Positions 44,642 through 57,307 of a stretch of DNA of 64,000 bases are shown here, piece after piece. This DNA comes from Pegoplata infirma. Taxonomy: Eukaryota; Arthropoda; Insecta; Diptera; Anthomyiidae. The notes beneath the pieces were generated by a model that was not told where the DNA came from, ran no database searches, and saw only the letters and a program-made list of their open reading frames with translations. The stretch spans positions 81,058,093 to 81,122,092 of the forward strand of contig OY992538.1 in NCBI GenBank assembly GCA_963921195.1, in the 5' to 3' direction. The position numbers and the translations under genes are program-made. Each line of letters begins with the position of its first letter. Position 1 is the stretch's first letter.

Positions 44642-46681
44642 CACTCAAAAAAAAAGTTTGTAAAATTACAAGTAAAAGGTCTTGTAATTCTATTTTACAA
44701 ATATTTTTGTCTTTTTACAAAAATTTTTGTATATTTAATAAAACGAAAACCACAGTTTGCTTTGTAATTTTACAATTATATGTTGGTAAATTTATTTGAC
44801 AAATTTTTTAGGTAAATTTACAAAAAAGTAAATTTTTTTACAAATTAAAAAAATATTACAAGGTGTTTAGTTTTTTTACACAAGAAAACTGTAATTGTAC
44901 AACAAAATTTTACTTGATGTTATTTAGTCTTTCAACCAAAAAAATGTTTTATTACAAACATTTTTTTAAGATCGTTTACAAGGTTTTTAGTTTGAAATGT
45001 ATGTATTGAAAAGTACAAAATTTCTATTTTTTGGTAATTTTGCCATATTTTTTTGGTATTTTTTTTTAAATTTGGCACCTAAAATGTCAATAAAAAGTTG
45101 CCAATTATGAAAAATTAAGTTTTTCTTATTTAAACAGGTACTTAAACCTCCAATCTACAATATCCAAAATTTTTTTACCGATTTTTTAAAAATACTTGTG
45201 AAAATAATTAAAAATTAAAAAAAAAATGTTATTTTTTTAATAATTATTCCTGAAAATATAAGAAATTGCTTGAGAAGCCTCCTTCGCAATTCTCATATAT
45301 TCTACTTAAGAAAAACGAAATTTCGAAAAAAATAAAAAGTGTTATACTTTAAAAAGTTTGTTAAAAGTGTTCAAGTGAAAAAAATCATTTCAGGTTGTTG
45401 AAGTGCTACTCAAGCTGCCGAAGAAGGAAAAATAAAATGCACCAATGGAAAAAAACCTTTAAATTTACAAAACAAATATGTAAATAAACCAATTTTTTTT
45501 GTAAATTTACAAAACAAATATGAAAATTTTAAAAACAAAATTGTATACTTACAGAAAAAAGTTGTAATTTTTCAAAAATGAAGTAGAAAATACAAAAACA
45601 ATATTGTAAATTTACAAATTACTTGGTTAAACTACTATTTGTACGGCAAAAAAATAAGAAAAAATAGTATATTTACAATAAAAATTGTAAATTTACCACT
45701 TTTTATTGTAAATAATAGGGATGTCGCGAATATTCGTCACTATTCGGTATTCGGCATATTCGGCATGTTTTTTGAATATTCGGTTAAATAAATATTCGGT
45801 AACAGTTGGCCGAATATTCGGCAAAATTAAAATTTGTTAAAAAAACACGTTTTATTAACGTTTGACTTTTTTGTAGTCATTTTAGTTTGTTTTTGTACAA
45901 AAAAAAACGTGAGCACTTGATTCAAATTCGAATTGTTAAGGTAACAGAAAAAATTGTGTCAACAAAAGCGTTGTTGTTTTTTAGTCTGGTACTTTTTTTT
46001 AAATTTTTTACATAGATAAAATACAGGCGTATGAATAATCAAACTATTCGGCAATATTCGAATTCGGTTCAAGCCGAATACCGAATAGTAAATATTCGGT
46101 AAAATGCCGAATACACTATTCGCGACATCCCTAGTAAATACTTATACAAGTTTTTTGCCATTAAAAGCAGTAGTTTAACCAAACAATTTGTAAAATTACA
46201 ATTGTGTTTTTTGATTTTCTACTTTATTTTGTAAATTTACAACTGTTTTTGTAAGTTTACAATTTTTTTTGTAAATTTTATTTTTTTTTTTTTGCAAATT
46301 TACAAGTTTTATTGTAAATATACGTGTTTTTCAATATTTTTTTGCAGTAAAAACAGTAGTTTAACCAAATAATTTGTTAATCTACAATTTATTTTTTTTA
46401 ATTTCTATTTTTTCTTTGTAAAATAACAACCTTTTTTCTGTAAGTTTACAATTTTGTTTTGCAAATTTACCAAATTTTTTGTAAATTTCCAAAAAAAAAA
46501 TTTTCACTTCGAAGTTAATATTTTACAAAAAAAAATGTAAATTTACATTTTCTTTTGTTAAATCAATTTACAAATTATCCCCGTAACATTACGGGGATTC
46601 TTGCTAGTACATATTTTACAAAACCTGCCCCGTAAAATCACGGGGATTTTATGTCATTTTACAAACTTTTTTTTTTGAGTG
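44642..46681 (-). mobile_element. TA-flanked CACTCAAAA element, copy 3 (inverted)
   Basis: CACTCAAAAAAAAAGTTTGT at the left, CCCCGTAACATTACGGGG and CCCCGTAAAATCACGGGG near the right end, TTTTTTTTGAGTG last. TA at 44640-44641 and 46682-46683. It is the reverse of 36539-38399. The hAT at 45717-46133 sits inside it. Confidence 0.85.
45717..46133. mobile_element. hAT-type MITE, GGATGTCGCGAATA TIRs
   Basis: GATGTCGCGAATATTCG near the left end is mirrored by TATTCGCGACATCCCTA at the right. The flanks GTAAATAA and GTAAATAC match at 7 of 8 positions. ~417 bp, subterminal TATTCGG words. The left boundary is certain to within a base or so. Confidence 0.85.
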
Positions 46682-47370
46682 TATTCATGTATCAACAAAT
46701 ATTTCTAAAAATATTTCTAAACTAATATGACTAAAAATTTAAATACTGTAGAAGAAATCCGCATTTTTTGACCTCCAATTTTTTGTAAACAAAGAAAAGA
46801 TTTTATTGTTAATTAATTTTAGTACACCTATGTTTATTGTAATGAGATATGAAAACAATTTAAGTTTTTCTAAATTTACACAAAATTGGTAGTCAAAAAA
46901 TTGGAGGCCGAATAATGCGGATTTCCTCTAAAGTTTTTAAAAAATTTAAAGTTTTTTTTTTGAGTCATTAAAAAAATTTTAATTTTTTTTTTTGAGTCAT
47001 TAAAAAAAACATGGGTTTGTTAAGATTTTTTGGGTCATTAAAAAATGAAGTTGAAACATGAATATAAATTAGTGGAATTTTTTTAAAGTTTTTAATGTTC
47101 GGACTTGGAAAACAAAATAGAAGATTTTTTTTTTTTTTTTATTTAAAAAAAAAATGTTTATGAATATAAGCATTTTCCAGTTAGACCCTCGTAGCACATT
47201 TATGTACTATTTAGTCAATCTATACGCTTTTAAGCTTAAATTAATGCTTAATAAATTATCTACAAAACACCTTATCATAAAAATACTCGTTTAATAAAAA
47301 TGGTTTGATATCTTAAATTTTGTCCATACAGCTCTGTGTAAATACTTTTGATCGACACTGTATGTACCTT

Positions 47371-47494
47371 CCCAGCAAGAATTACCCAAAATATTTTAAA
47401 TATATATTTTTTGTAAATAACTACCCACTGTACAGTGCTTTACTTTACGCCAATTTGTTTAATCGGCCCTCCCACTGTAAAAAATTTTGCTGGG
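47371..47494. mobile_element. CCCAGCA-TIR element, 124 bp minimal copy
   Basis: CCCAGCAAGAATTACCC at the left and AAAATTTTGCTGGG at the right. No clear target duplication. It may be a deletion derivative of the 41092-42016 type. Confidence 0.45.
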
Positions 47495-47914
47495 CTCTTA
47501 AAGCAAATCCGCTTAATTGTTCACCCTGGCGTATGATCATTTTTTATTAGGCATACAAAAAAATAACAATCATACGTCCCATTGGAAATAGAACACGTAT
47601 ACTTTTATTAAAAAAAATCTTTTTTTTCTCCCTTCATAAACTTAATTTTTATAACATTTATGTATAATTTAGTACTTATTGAATTTAATCATAAAGTTTT
47701 TCCTCTCATTTTTTATATATATTTTTTTGTTTTAATGTTTTGTAACAAAAATCATAAAAAAATGAATCGTAAAATTTATAAATTGTTTTTCTGGGTGCCA
47801 AAATATTTGTAAGCAGCATTAACAATAAACAAAAAACAAAAATTGAAATGAAAATTGTTCTTAAATAAAATCAATTGATTTTTCATATTTCATCTTGCAT
47901 TTATTTTTTTTTTT
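47495..47914. other. AT-rich spacer
   Basis: No gene or repeat recognised. Confidence 0.5.
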
Positions 47915-47978
47915 AACTCCACAATCCAGTGATAGAGGGTGTTTATAAGTTTGACATTCCGCTTGTAACAAATCGAAA
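47915..47978 (+). mobile_element. CCCTCCAC-family copy F, 5' end
   Basis: CTCCACAATCCAGTGATAGA, then TTTGACATTCCGCTTGTAAC and AAATCGAAATA. It is broken by the foldback at 47979-53004 exactly where the family reads CGAAATATCGGTCTAGGAC. Confidence 0.75.
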
Positions 47979-48059
47979 TATATGGGGGTTTTCGTGTCAA
48001 CTGACACAACTTTTGAAACCGATGTCTTCCGATCGGGATGAAATTTGCACCATGGTTAG

Positions 48060-50987
48060 TAGACTGGGTCGAAATCCTACAAAGTCTAAGGATCGATTGT
48101 CCTTAGTGCGGGAAAGTGGTAATGGGGCAATATAAGCATTTTATGGAAGACAACTTTTTAATCGATCAAAAACTCTATTAGCGCATCGGTAGTCAAAATT
48201 GAGATTTTGGTCAAAATGGCCAAATTTTAAAAAAAATTTTAAAAATATAAATTTCATTTTCTTGCTTAATAAAAAAAAATTTTTTTATTGCATTTGATAC
48301 TAATAACTTATTTATTAAATATTGGAATTTTATGCCATCATTAACATATTTTTATTTAAGATACAAAAAAAATCATATTTTTGACGCGGTTCTAAAAACC
48401 ACTTTTTTTTAATTTAATTTTTATTTTTTATTTAAATTGCAAAATATATCGATTTTATTACTCAATGTTATTGAAAACATCATAAAGACTAAAGGTTTAA
48501 ATTTTTGCGAAAATCCGTTTGGTAGTTTTTTGTGGGGAGCGGTTTCAATTGAGCGGATTTCAAGGAAATCGTATTTTTTGCCATTTTTTTGAGTTTTTAT
48601 TTTTTATAAACTACATTATTGTACAAATTGACCAATATTATGCTCTATCTTGTTCCATTTGATCATGGTAACTTAGTTTTGAAACGATAGATTTATAGGA
48701 CATCCTTAACCCTAATCGGTCAGCGGCCAAAAGTGTCCCGTACTGAGTTTTTTTAAGTTTTAACTACTGTTTAATGAAATTAATGGTTGCAAAATCATGT
48801 TTGTGTTGAATATTGTGTTGTATAATCTTTTATTTAATCATATTGACTTAATTTTGAAACATACATATTTTTGGACATCTTTAACCCTTATGTGCATGCA
48901 ACCAAAAATGTCCCCTACCAAAATTTTCATGTTTTTCAAAAATAAAAAAAAACACACACATTTTTGTATTCAAAATAGTCATAAATAATTAATTGAATAA
49001 TTTTGATATAGCCGAAAGCGTTAACCCTTCTGAAATAAAGGTCAATAGTGGCCCACTAACAGATATTTAAGCCGAAATGATAACATATTAAAAATCGTAT
49101 TTGCGGGTCATTTTTGAAAAAAAACCTTCCACACCAAACGCAATTTCTAAAAAGTCACAGATATTTTTTGTTTTAAGTCCTATTTTTAAAAAATAAGGTA
49201 ATTTTAACCCTTCTAATGAATGAATTATATAAAAAAAGATCTTGTAAACAATTACGAATAAAAACAATGCCACTCGGACTTTTACTTTTGGAGCTACATG
49301 CTGCCAAAATTGACGTTATAAATAGTTAACTTTATGCTGTTAAGGGTTAAACCGCCAAATTTGAATCTTGAAGGAGCCACAAAAGTCCCTCCATAAAGCA
49401 TTCGTCATTTTGACCCTAAATAGCTTTTCCTACGCATCGTTTGGGTCTCATATTTTCTTAGCTTCAATTAAATTAAGAAAATATAGACCAAATTTCATCT
49501 CGTTTGGTGCGGGAAATTTTTTGAAAATGCAATTCTTAATATTTTTTATGGCCTTTTTGGCTAGGGCAGGTAAATTTTGATATTTGCAAAAAAATGCAAA
49601 AAGTCATAACCCTAATGTACAGGCTTATGCCTTAATCTTTAATTTTAAATTGCGATTTTCACTCAAGTGAGGTTAAATTAGAGCGAGACAATAAAGTGGA
49701 TATTATATAACCATCTCTGTTTTTAAAAGAAAAAAAAAGCATAAAATTACTCAAAATGGGGTCATTTATTTCACCACTTCCTCGTCGTTGATCGGGGGTA
49801 AATCTAAGTGTGAAAATTGACACTTAGTCTAGTCTTCAAATTTTAATTTTAAGGATAATTTGTTTTATGGCTTTTTTTGTTATTAAGAAATATATGAAAT
49901 GAATGATTGCGTGTGATATAATATCAAAAAAATTTAGTTTTATTTAAACAAAATTAATCCGCACATAATCCTAATTCTTAAAAATCTGTTAGTGGGCCAC
50001 TATTGACCTTTATTTCAGAAGGGTTAACGCTTTCGGCAATATCAAAATTATTCAATTAATTATTTATGACTATTTTGAATACAAAAATGTGTGTTTTCTT
50101 TTTATTTGTGAAAAACATGAAAATTTTGATAGGGGACATTTTTGGTTGCATGCACATAAGGGTTAAAGATGTTCAAAAATATGTATGTTTCAAAATTAAG
50201 TCAATATGATTAAATAAAAGATTATACAACACAATATTCAACACAAACATGATTTTGCAACCATTAATTTCATTAAACAGAAGTTAAAACTTAAAAAAAC
50301 TCAGTACGGCACACTTTTGGCCGCTGACCGACTAGGGTTAAGGATGTCCTATAAATCTATCGTTTCAAAACTAAGTTACCATGATCAAATGGAACAAGAT
50401 AGAGCATAATATTGGTCAATTTGTACAATAATGTAGTTTATAAAAAATAAAAACTCAAAAAAATGGCAAAAAATACGATTTCCTTGAAATCCGCTCAATT
50501 GAAACCGCTCCCCACAAAAAACTACCAAACGGATTTTCGCAAAAATTTAAATCTTTAGTCTTTATGATGTTTTCAATAACATTGAGTAATAAAATCGATA
50601 TATTTTGCAATTTAAATAAAAAATAAAAATTAAATTAAAAAAAAGTGGTTTTTAGAACCGCGTCAAAAATATGATTTTTTTTGTATCTTAAATAAAAATA
50701 TGTTAATGATGGCATAAAATTCCAATATTTAATAAATAAGTTATTAGTATCAAATGCAATAAAAAAATTTTTTTTTATTAAGCAAGAAAATGAAATTTAT
50801 ATTTTTAAAATTTTTTTTAAAATTTGGCCATTTTGACCAAAATCTCAATTTTGACCACCGATGCGCTAATAGAGTTTTTGATCGATTAAAAAGTTGTCTT
50901 CCATAAAATGCTTATATTACCCCATTACCACTTTCCCGCACTAAGGACAATCGATCCTTAGACTTTGTAGGATTTCGACCCAGTCTA
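48060..50987. mobile_element. 2.9 kb palindromic hAT-type element, TAGACTGGGTCGAA TIRs
   Basis: TAGACTGGGTCGAAATCC is mirrored by GGATTTCGACCCAGTCTA, with exact 8-bp duplication ATGGTTAG (48052-48059, 50988-50995). Arms of roughly 1 kb or more are nearly identical (for example CTAAGGATCGATTGTCCTTA and its inverse), meeting near 49520. The mirrored arms generate paired frames on both strands, with nothing recognisable in them. Confidence 0.92.
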
Positions 50988-51499
50988 ATGGTTAGTCCTA
51001 TTGGATAGTAGTTCAGACACAATTTTTCAGCGAGATCGGTCAAGGACTCTCTGATTTAGAGGAGGTCGAAATTTGACATTTTGGCCAAAGAGGTGTTTAT
51101 TCTCATCCATGTAACTTTTTACCTATTGTTTTTAGCAAAATGTGTCCTATATAGCTTAGATAGCTATTTCTTCAGTCTTTCGAAATGTTTTTGATTTTTT
51201 TTCTTAAAAATCTAAAACTTTTTTGACTTTTTCCTCAAATTGGGACCTTTTTTTTGATTCAAAAGAAAGCTTAGGTCTTGTAATTTAAGAGCTATGGGGT
51301 CGCTTAGTGGGATTCGAGTGGGATATCTACATACGAAATTTTTTTTTTTAACTTTGGAACACAAAAAAACGGTTCTTCAATTTGCACTATTAGGCGTGGG
51401 ATAGCTCACCACATTTCGGTTTCGACCCGGGACACGCTCTAATTTTAATACGTTCGAAAAAGAAAGCATAAGCCAAAAAATAAGGGCGGTGGGGTGGGG

Positions 51500-52400
51500 C
51501 CATATCGCTCCTTATCGGGTTCAAAATTGGGCGTAAAGAGGTTAAAATCCTCAAAAAGCCCCACAACTGCCCTAGAACTGCCCACGGAGGGGTGCAATGT
51601 GAGACCGACCTCTATTAATTTTCTGCCCCCAACATTTTTTTTGAATATACCTTACCTCTATTTTCACTTCCTAAGGGGGCTCTCATACAAAATTACATTT
51701 TTATAAAATTTGCTCCTACCGCTCTAACTGTCCATAGGGTGCCCCTAGAGAAGTTAAATGTATGACAGACCCCCAATATTTTTTCAACTCCAACATTTTC
51801 TCAGAATATATCTACCCTTTATTTTCAACTCTTAAGGAGGTCCCCATAATTTTTTTTTATTTTTTTATTAGTTTTTAAAAATACATGTTTTTATAATGTA
51901 TGGGAGCCCCTTAAGGAGTGGAGATAGGGTGTTATTATGTTCGGACAAAATGTTGGTAACTAAAAAATAATGGGGGTTGGTAGTAATTTTTGCCTCTCTA
52001 GGAGGCACGATAGGGGCGGTAGGAGCTGGTTTAATAAAACAGATATAAAAAAAATAAAAGAAATGTATGGGGACCACCTTAAGGGTTAAAGATACATTGA
52101 AGGTGTGTTTGCAATAAATGTTGGAATTAATAAAATAATGGAGGTCGGTCATACATTTGGCTCCACTTGGGGCATTTTAGGGTAAGTTAGAATGGTAGGA
52201 TCACATTTTTTAAAAATGTTTTGCATGGGAGCCCCCTTAGGAAGTGGAAATAGGGGTAAGGTATGTTCAAGAAAAATGTTGGGGGCAGAAAATTATTGGA
52301 GGTTCGTCTCACATTGCACCCCTCTAGGCGTTTCTAGGGCAGTTTTGGGGCTTTTTTGAGGATTTTACCTCTTTACGCCCAATTTTGACCCCGATGAGGG
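51500..52400. repeat. ~165 bp tandem monomers, relatively GC-rich, partly inverted
   Basis: The phrase CCTTAAGGAGTGGAGATAGG / CCTTAGGAAGTGGAAATAGG / inverse CCTATTTTCACTTCCTAAGG recurs. It is accompanied by CTAGGGCAGTTTTGGGG-type, AACATTTTTTTTGAATAT-type and GGTCGGTC words. Units left of about 51880 face those to the right, which makes the core of the foldback. Confidence 0.7.
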
Positions 52401-53004
52401 GCCATATGGTCCCACAAGACCGCCCTCATTTTTTGGCTCGTGCTTTCTTTTTCGAACCTATAAAAATTAGAGGGTATCGCGGATCGAAATCGAAAACTGG
52501 TTAGCTATCCCACGCCTAATAGTGCAAATTGAAGAACCGTTATGTGTGTTACAAAGTTAAAAACAAATTTTTCATAGATATCCCACTTGCATCCCACTAA
52601 GCGACCCCATAGCTCTTAAAAGAAATCACCTAGCTTTCTTTTGAATCAAAAAAAAAAAAAAAAGGGCCCAATTTGAGGAAAAAGTCAAAAAAGTTTTGGA
52701 TTTTTAAGAAAAAAAATCTAATATTTTTTTTTTTTTAATTTCTTTTTCGAAAGACTGAAAAAATAGCTATCTGAACTATTTGGGACACATGTTGCTAAAA
52801 ACAATAGGTAAGGCGTTACATGGAATAAACACCTTTTTTGCCAAAATGTTAAATTTTGTCTAACTCAGAGAGTTCTTGACCGATCTCGCTGAAAAATTGT
52901 GTCTGCTACTACTATTCAATAGGACTAACCTTGGTGCAAATTTCATCCCGATCGGAAGACATCGGTTTCAAAAGTTGTGTCAGTTGACACGAAAACCCCC
53001 ATAT

Positions 53005-53739
53005 CTCTAGGACACTATAAAGTATTTTTCTTTCGATTTTGAACGCCTGGGAAACTTTTTTATTCTATTAGGGCTATTTTTGTGTGTTAACATTTCGCTT
53101 CCTCAAAAATTAAACTTTTCAGGAGACGGTTTTTAATGTTTAACATCAAATATCTGCAAAACGGTCATATGAATTCTCTCCAGTTTTGGATTAAATATAG
53201 TTTGAGAATTTAATTTTCATTAGCCTAAGCAAAATTTCTAGAAATAGAATTTTAGTGTTGGAAACTGTTAAAATTTATTCTGTTGAAACTATAAATATTC
53301 ACATAAATAAAAAACAATTTCCATTAACAAGACAAATCGGCATTTAAAATCCTACTGATGATAACACTAACTGGAGTGTTTGAAACCGATATGGGAATAC
53401 CAGAAATCTCTATAATTTTTAGAAATTCAATTTTTATTCTACATTTTTTCAATTTGAACCTTTATATTTAAATTTTCATATTGACGCGCTTGTTACTCAA
53501 GCAAGTTTACTTTACTTACCACTTAAAAATAAAAAGTCCAAAAGAAATATTTTTTTACTCGTTTTTGCAACAAAAATTGCACAAGTGGATTAAATTTTAT
53601 TATGCAAATATTTTTCCCTTAATGTACTCCACTTTCCGCAAATTTTGACACCAATTGTGAGCAAAACAAAAGATATTTATTTTTTGACAAAAATACACCA
53701 CGATTCCGAACTTAAACCGGTTGTAGGGAGGCATAGACG
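53005..53739 (+). mobile_element. CCCTCCAC-family copy F, middle part
   Basis: Resumes with TCTAGGACACTATAAAGTAT (family: CTAGGACCCCATAAAGTATA) and then diverges: TTTTGAACGCCTGGG, ATCTGCAAAACGGTCATATG. No gene. It stops at the hairpin-array element. Confidence 0.6.
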
Positions 53740-55604
53740 GACTCAAATTTTTTTTTGGAAGGAAAGAGGAAATTTCCCCCCCAGAACAAATTTCGAAAAG
53801 AAAAAAAAGGAAAAAAAAGAAGAAAAAAAAAGAAAAAAGAAAGAAAAGGAAAGGAAAGGAAAGAAAAAGAAGAAAAAAGAAAGAAGGAAATTTTCTAAAA
53901 AAATTTCGAAGTCCAAAAATTTTTCATAGAAAAAAATCTGAAAATTTTAAAAGGGAAAATTTTTTAAAGAAAAAGTGAATCAGTCTGAAAATTATCTGTG
54001 AAAAATATCTGTCAATCTTATTATGAATTTTGGCATAAAAAAAATTACTTAGAATATGATTTTTTTGTTTAGTCTTCTATATAGCAATAAAAAAAATATC
54101 TTAAAATCTTAAAAATGTTGATAGTCGAAAAAATTCTCAGAATCTGAGACTTTTTTTTTATGTGAAAAAGGTCTTAAAACTTATTTATAGGAAAAAGGTC
54201 GCAGAGAATTTTTCTATGGAAAAAAAGTCCCAGAATTTTTGAATTTGAGATTTATTTTAAGAAAAAAGGTCTCAGAATATGAGTCTTTTTTAAGAAGAAA
54301 AAGGTCTCAAAGTCTGAGACTTTTTATTGTTGAAAAATAGTCTCAGAAGTTGAAACTAACTGAATTGGTAGAAGGTCGCAGAATCGGAGACTTTTTCAAC
54401 GGGAAAAAGGTCTTAGAATCTAAGACTTTTTTTTTATAGGAATAAGGTCTCAGAATCTCAGAAAAATGTCTCAAAATCTTAGACTTTTTCTATGGGAAAC
54501 AGGTCTCAGAATCTGTGACCTTTCTATAGGAAAAAGGTCTTAAAGTCTGAGACGTTTTGTAGAGGAAAAACATTTCCGAATCTAGGACTTTTTCTATAGG
54601 AAAAGTGTCTTAGAATCGGAAAAGATTTCAGAATCTGAAAAAGGTCTCAGAATCTGTAACTTCTTCTTTAGAGAAAAAGTGACAGAACTTTAAACTTTTT
54701 CTATATAAGAAAAAGCTCTCAGAATCTGAGACTTTTTCTTTAGGAAAAATGTGTGAGAATCTGAGCCTTATTCGTTAGAATAAGATCTCAGAATTTGAAA
54801 CTTTTTCTTTAGGAAAAATGTCTTAGAATCTGGAAAAAGGTCGAAGAATCTAAGACTTTTTCTATAGAAAAAATGTCTCAGAATCTAAAATTTTTTCAGT
54901 ACGAAACAAATCTAATAATCAGAGACCTCTCTATAGGAAAAATGTCTCACAATCAGTAATGCTTTAAAATATGAGACTTTTTCTATAGTAAAATGTCTCA
55001 GAATCTGAGAATCTGTAAAAAAATTCTTAGAATCTGAAAATTTTTCTATACGAAAAAAGTCTCAGATTCTGAGACATTTTTCGTTAAGAAGAAGTCTTAT
55101 ATTCTGAGACATGTTCCTTATAAAAAAAAAATTTCACGAAAAATGTCTCAAAATCTGATATTTTCTATGTAGGAAGAATTTTTTCTATTAAATTCTCTTC
55201 TTATGTATACGAAAAATATACAATTTTCTTTTAAATTTCTTTAAAAAATCCGAAAATTTTTTTATACGAAAATAGTCTCAGATTCTGAGACATTTATAAT
55301 AATTTTTTCACGAAAAATGTCTCAACATGTGATGTTTTCTATGTAGGGAGAATTTCTTCTATTAAAAAATTCTCTTCTTATGTATACACAAAATATACAA
55401 TTTTCTTTTAAAACAAATTTAAAAAAAAAAATGATCTAAAAGAAATATGATCATGAAAAACAAACCTTATTCGGCAAAAACTAATAAATTTGATGATTTT
55501 ATAGCTTTCCCATCACTTTTTTTTTGTAGAAAAAAAACGTATCCCTTTTTTTGCTCGTCAACAAAGAATTTATGATTTTTTTTTCGAAGTAAAAAAAATG
55601 TTGT
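53740..55604 (-). mobile_element. Hairpin-array hAT-like element, copy 2 (ends truncated)
   Basis: Reverse orientation of 22869-24903: polypurine tract at 53750-53890 with GAAATTTCCCCCCCAGA, then the GTCTCAGAATCTGAGAC array (54125-55330), then TATACGAAAAATATACAATT and CATAAATTCTTTGTTGACG-type words, ending at GAAGTAAAAAAAATG. Neither CAGTGGCGGGTACA terminus is present. Long K/E-rich frames are tract artefacts. Confidence 0.75.
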
Positions 55605-55877
55605 TCATTACAGTTATGAAAATGGTCATGCAATATAAGAAAAATTCATTAAAACTAGCCAATGAGATTTTTTAATTGGATGAATGAAGTTCATAAAATT
55701 AAGGAAAAACTGCATTGCAATAATAGAAATATTCATACACATAATGAAAAAGTTTTATAAATCGAAAATTCCTAAAGCGAATGATTATTTTCATAAATGC
55801 AATGAAATTTTTCATAAATTAAAAGAAAATCAAAAAATAAATTACTGGCTCATTATGAACAATAATTCTTTCTGTGT
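55605..55877. repeat. ATTCATA-rich DNA related to the CACAGAA element
   Basis: Repeated TTCATAAA/ATGAAAAA words and the end GAACAATAATTCTTTCTGTG resemble the right end of 27620-29495. The left end is not defined. The 77-residue frame from 55684 is built from these words and is not recognised. Confidence 0.45.
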
Positions 55878-55940
55878 GGGCATTATTGGAGGGCATTCGT
55901 GGATTCGGTCTAGTTGAATTTTATCTTTTACTTGTTTTTC
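55878..55940 (+). mobile_element. CCCTCCAC-family copy F, 3' terminus
   Basis: TTGGAGGGCATTCGTGGATT, CGGTCTAGTTGAATTTTATC and TTTTACTTGTTTTT match the family terminus. It is probably the end of the copy begun at 47915. Confidence 0.7.
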
Positions 55941-56587
55941 TTTTCTAACCATTAAGAGAAGACTCTGCCATAACGGAAGCCATAAGACAGAAATCATACT
56001 CTGGGGAATATAAATTTATTTATTTTTTTTTTTATTTAGCAAAACATAAAAATGTACTTGAAAGAATAAACTTTTTTTTCTGTATACACAATGATTGGTA
56101 AATTGAGTGATTGATGGTAAAAAAACTTCAAAACATAAAATAAAAAAAAAATATAATAAAGCAAGAATATCGAAACATGCAACATCTACATCAAAATTTA
56201 CTTTTCTACTGATTGTTAAGAAAAACATAAACTCCCTAAACGATAAATAGATGAAGGAAAATATGTATAGACTCATAAAACAAACTTATAAAAACCAACA
56301 TCTAGTTTGCTAACAGGTATTAAGTGTATAAATATTAAAAGTGTGAAATATTTTTTAACCCTTATATGACAGGGGCGATATTTTCACGGCCACAGTAAGA
56401 ATTTTTTTTGGGAAAAATTAAACAAGCTCGAAACTCAGATGCTAAATAGATCAGGATTTGAGTTCTTTTATCTGAAATTCTTCCCTACGGAATTTTCAAT
56501 TTAGTTGAAGTCAAAAAAAAAAAACTTGTAAAATTACAAGAACAATTTTTAATTTTTTTTTTCTACCTCCTATTTGACAAAAATTCC
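55941..56587. other. Unclassified DNA
   Basis: No gene, no TIR pair. Includes CCCTTATATGACAGGGGCGA (56360) and, from 56510, a piece of the GTAATTTTACAAG group that continues after the insertion at 60911. Confidence 0.45.
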
Positions 56588-56929
56588 TACACTCAAAATA
56601 ATAACTCTGTTAAATTACAGAAAAACTCTGCTAATTTAACAGAGTACACCATACTTTTCCAGCTAACAACATTTCTTGGTAATTTTACTAAAAAACTCTG
56701 TCAAATGATTTTGACAGAAAAAAACTGTTAATTCACAGAGTTTTTAGTAAAATATTGGTTAAATATGAAAGCTTTTTTACAAAGAAAACTCTGTAATTTT
56801 ACTATAAAACTCTGTAAAATGATTTGGACAAAAAAAAAACTTTTAATTTACAGAGTTTCTAGTAAAACATTGGTTAAATAGACCACCATTTAGCACAGAA
56901 AACCAAGGATGGGTACCAATTCGATAAAA

Positions 56930-57125
56930 GTATTGGTATTGGTATTGGTTTTTAAAATTATATTAGTATTGGTATAGGTATTGGTTTTCATTTTTTGTTG
57001 AATTGGTATAGGTTTCGGTATTGGTTTTGAATTATTTAGGTATTGGGTATTGGTATTGGTTTTAGCCTCGAATCGGTATAGGTTTTTAATAAGTATTGGT
57101 ATTTATCTTATATCGGTTTTGGAAT
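56930..57125. repeat. (TATTGGTATTGG)n subterminal repeat, left
   Basis: Irregular TATTGGTATTGGTTTT runs. Matched in the same orientation at the right end of the hAT (60185-60375). Confidence 0.85.
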
Positions 57126-57307
57126 TTGTATGCAAAAGGTTTTGTCGTTAATATTAATTAATTTAACGTACGTAGTCCTTCTGTCCGCCCCACAGTGGAG
57201 AAAAATATACGTTTATGTGCAACCGAGTTTAGTTTTGATTTTAAGCCATCGATCGGACATGGTGGATTTTTGAATAATGATTTATTTTGTATTTTTCTTA
57301 TATTAAG

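Larger units (their letters stand above)
44341..47360. mobile_element. Tc1/mariner-like element, CAGTGCCGGTCAAAAG TIRs
   Basis: CAGTGCCGGTCAAAAGTATT at the left, AATACTTTTGATCGACACTG at the right, TA on both sides (44339-44340, 47361-47362). The CAGTG start, the GGTCAAAAGTATTCACAC-type terminus and the TA target are characteristic of Tc1-like elements. Arms of ~180 bp are inverted repeats (GTGCTACGA / CGTAGCAC, AAGCTTTAATTTAAGC / GCTTAAATTAATGC). No transposase frame. Interrupted by 44642-46681. Confidence 0.85.
47979..53004. mobile_element. 5 kb foldback element, ATGGGGGTTTTCGTG ends
   Basis: ATGGGGGTTTTCGTGTCAAC is mirrored at the right by GTTGACACGAAAACCCCCAT. The arms match for about 1 kb (for example GATGTCTTCCGATCGGGATG and its inverse near 52950). 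Its own DNA is 47979-48059 plus 50996-53004. The left arm is split by the hAT at 48060-50987. The middle holds ~165 bp tandem monomers. No coding capacity recognised. Confidence 0.8.
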
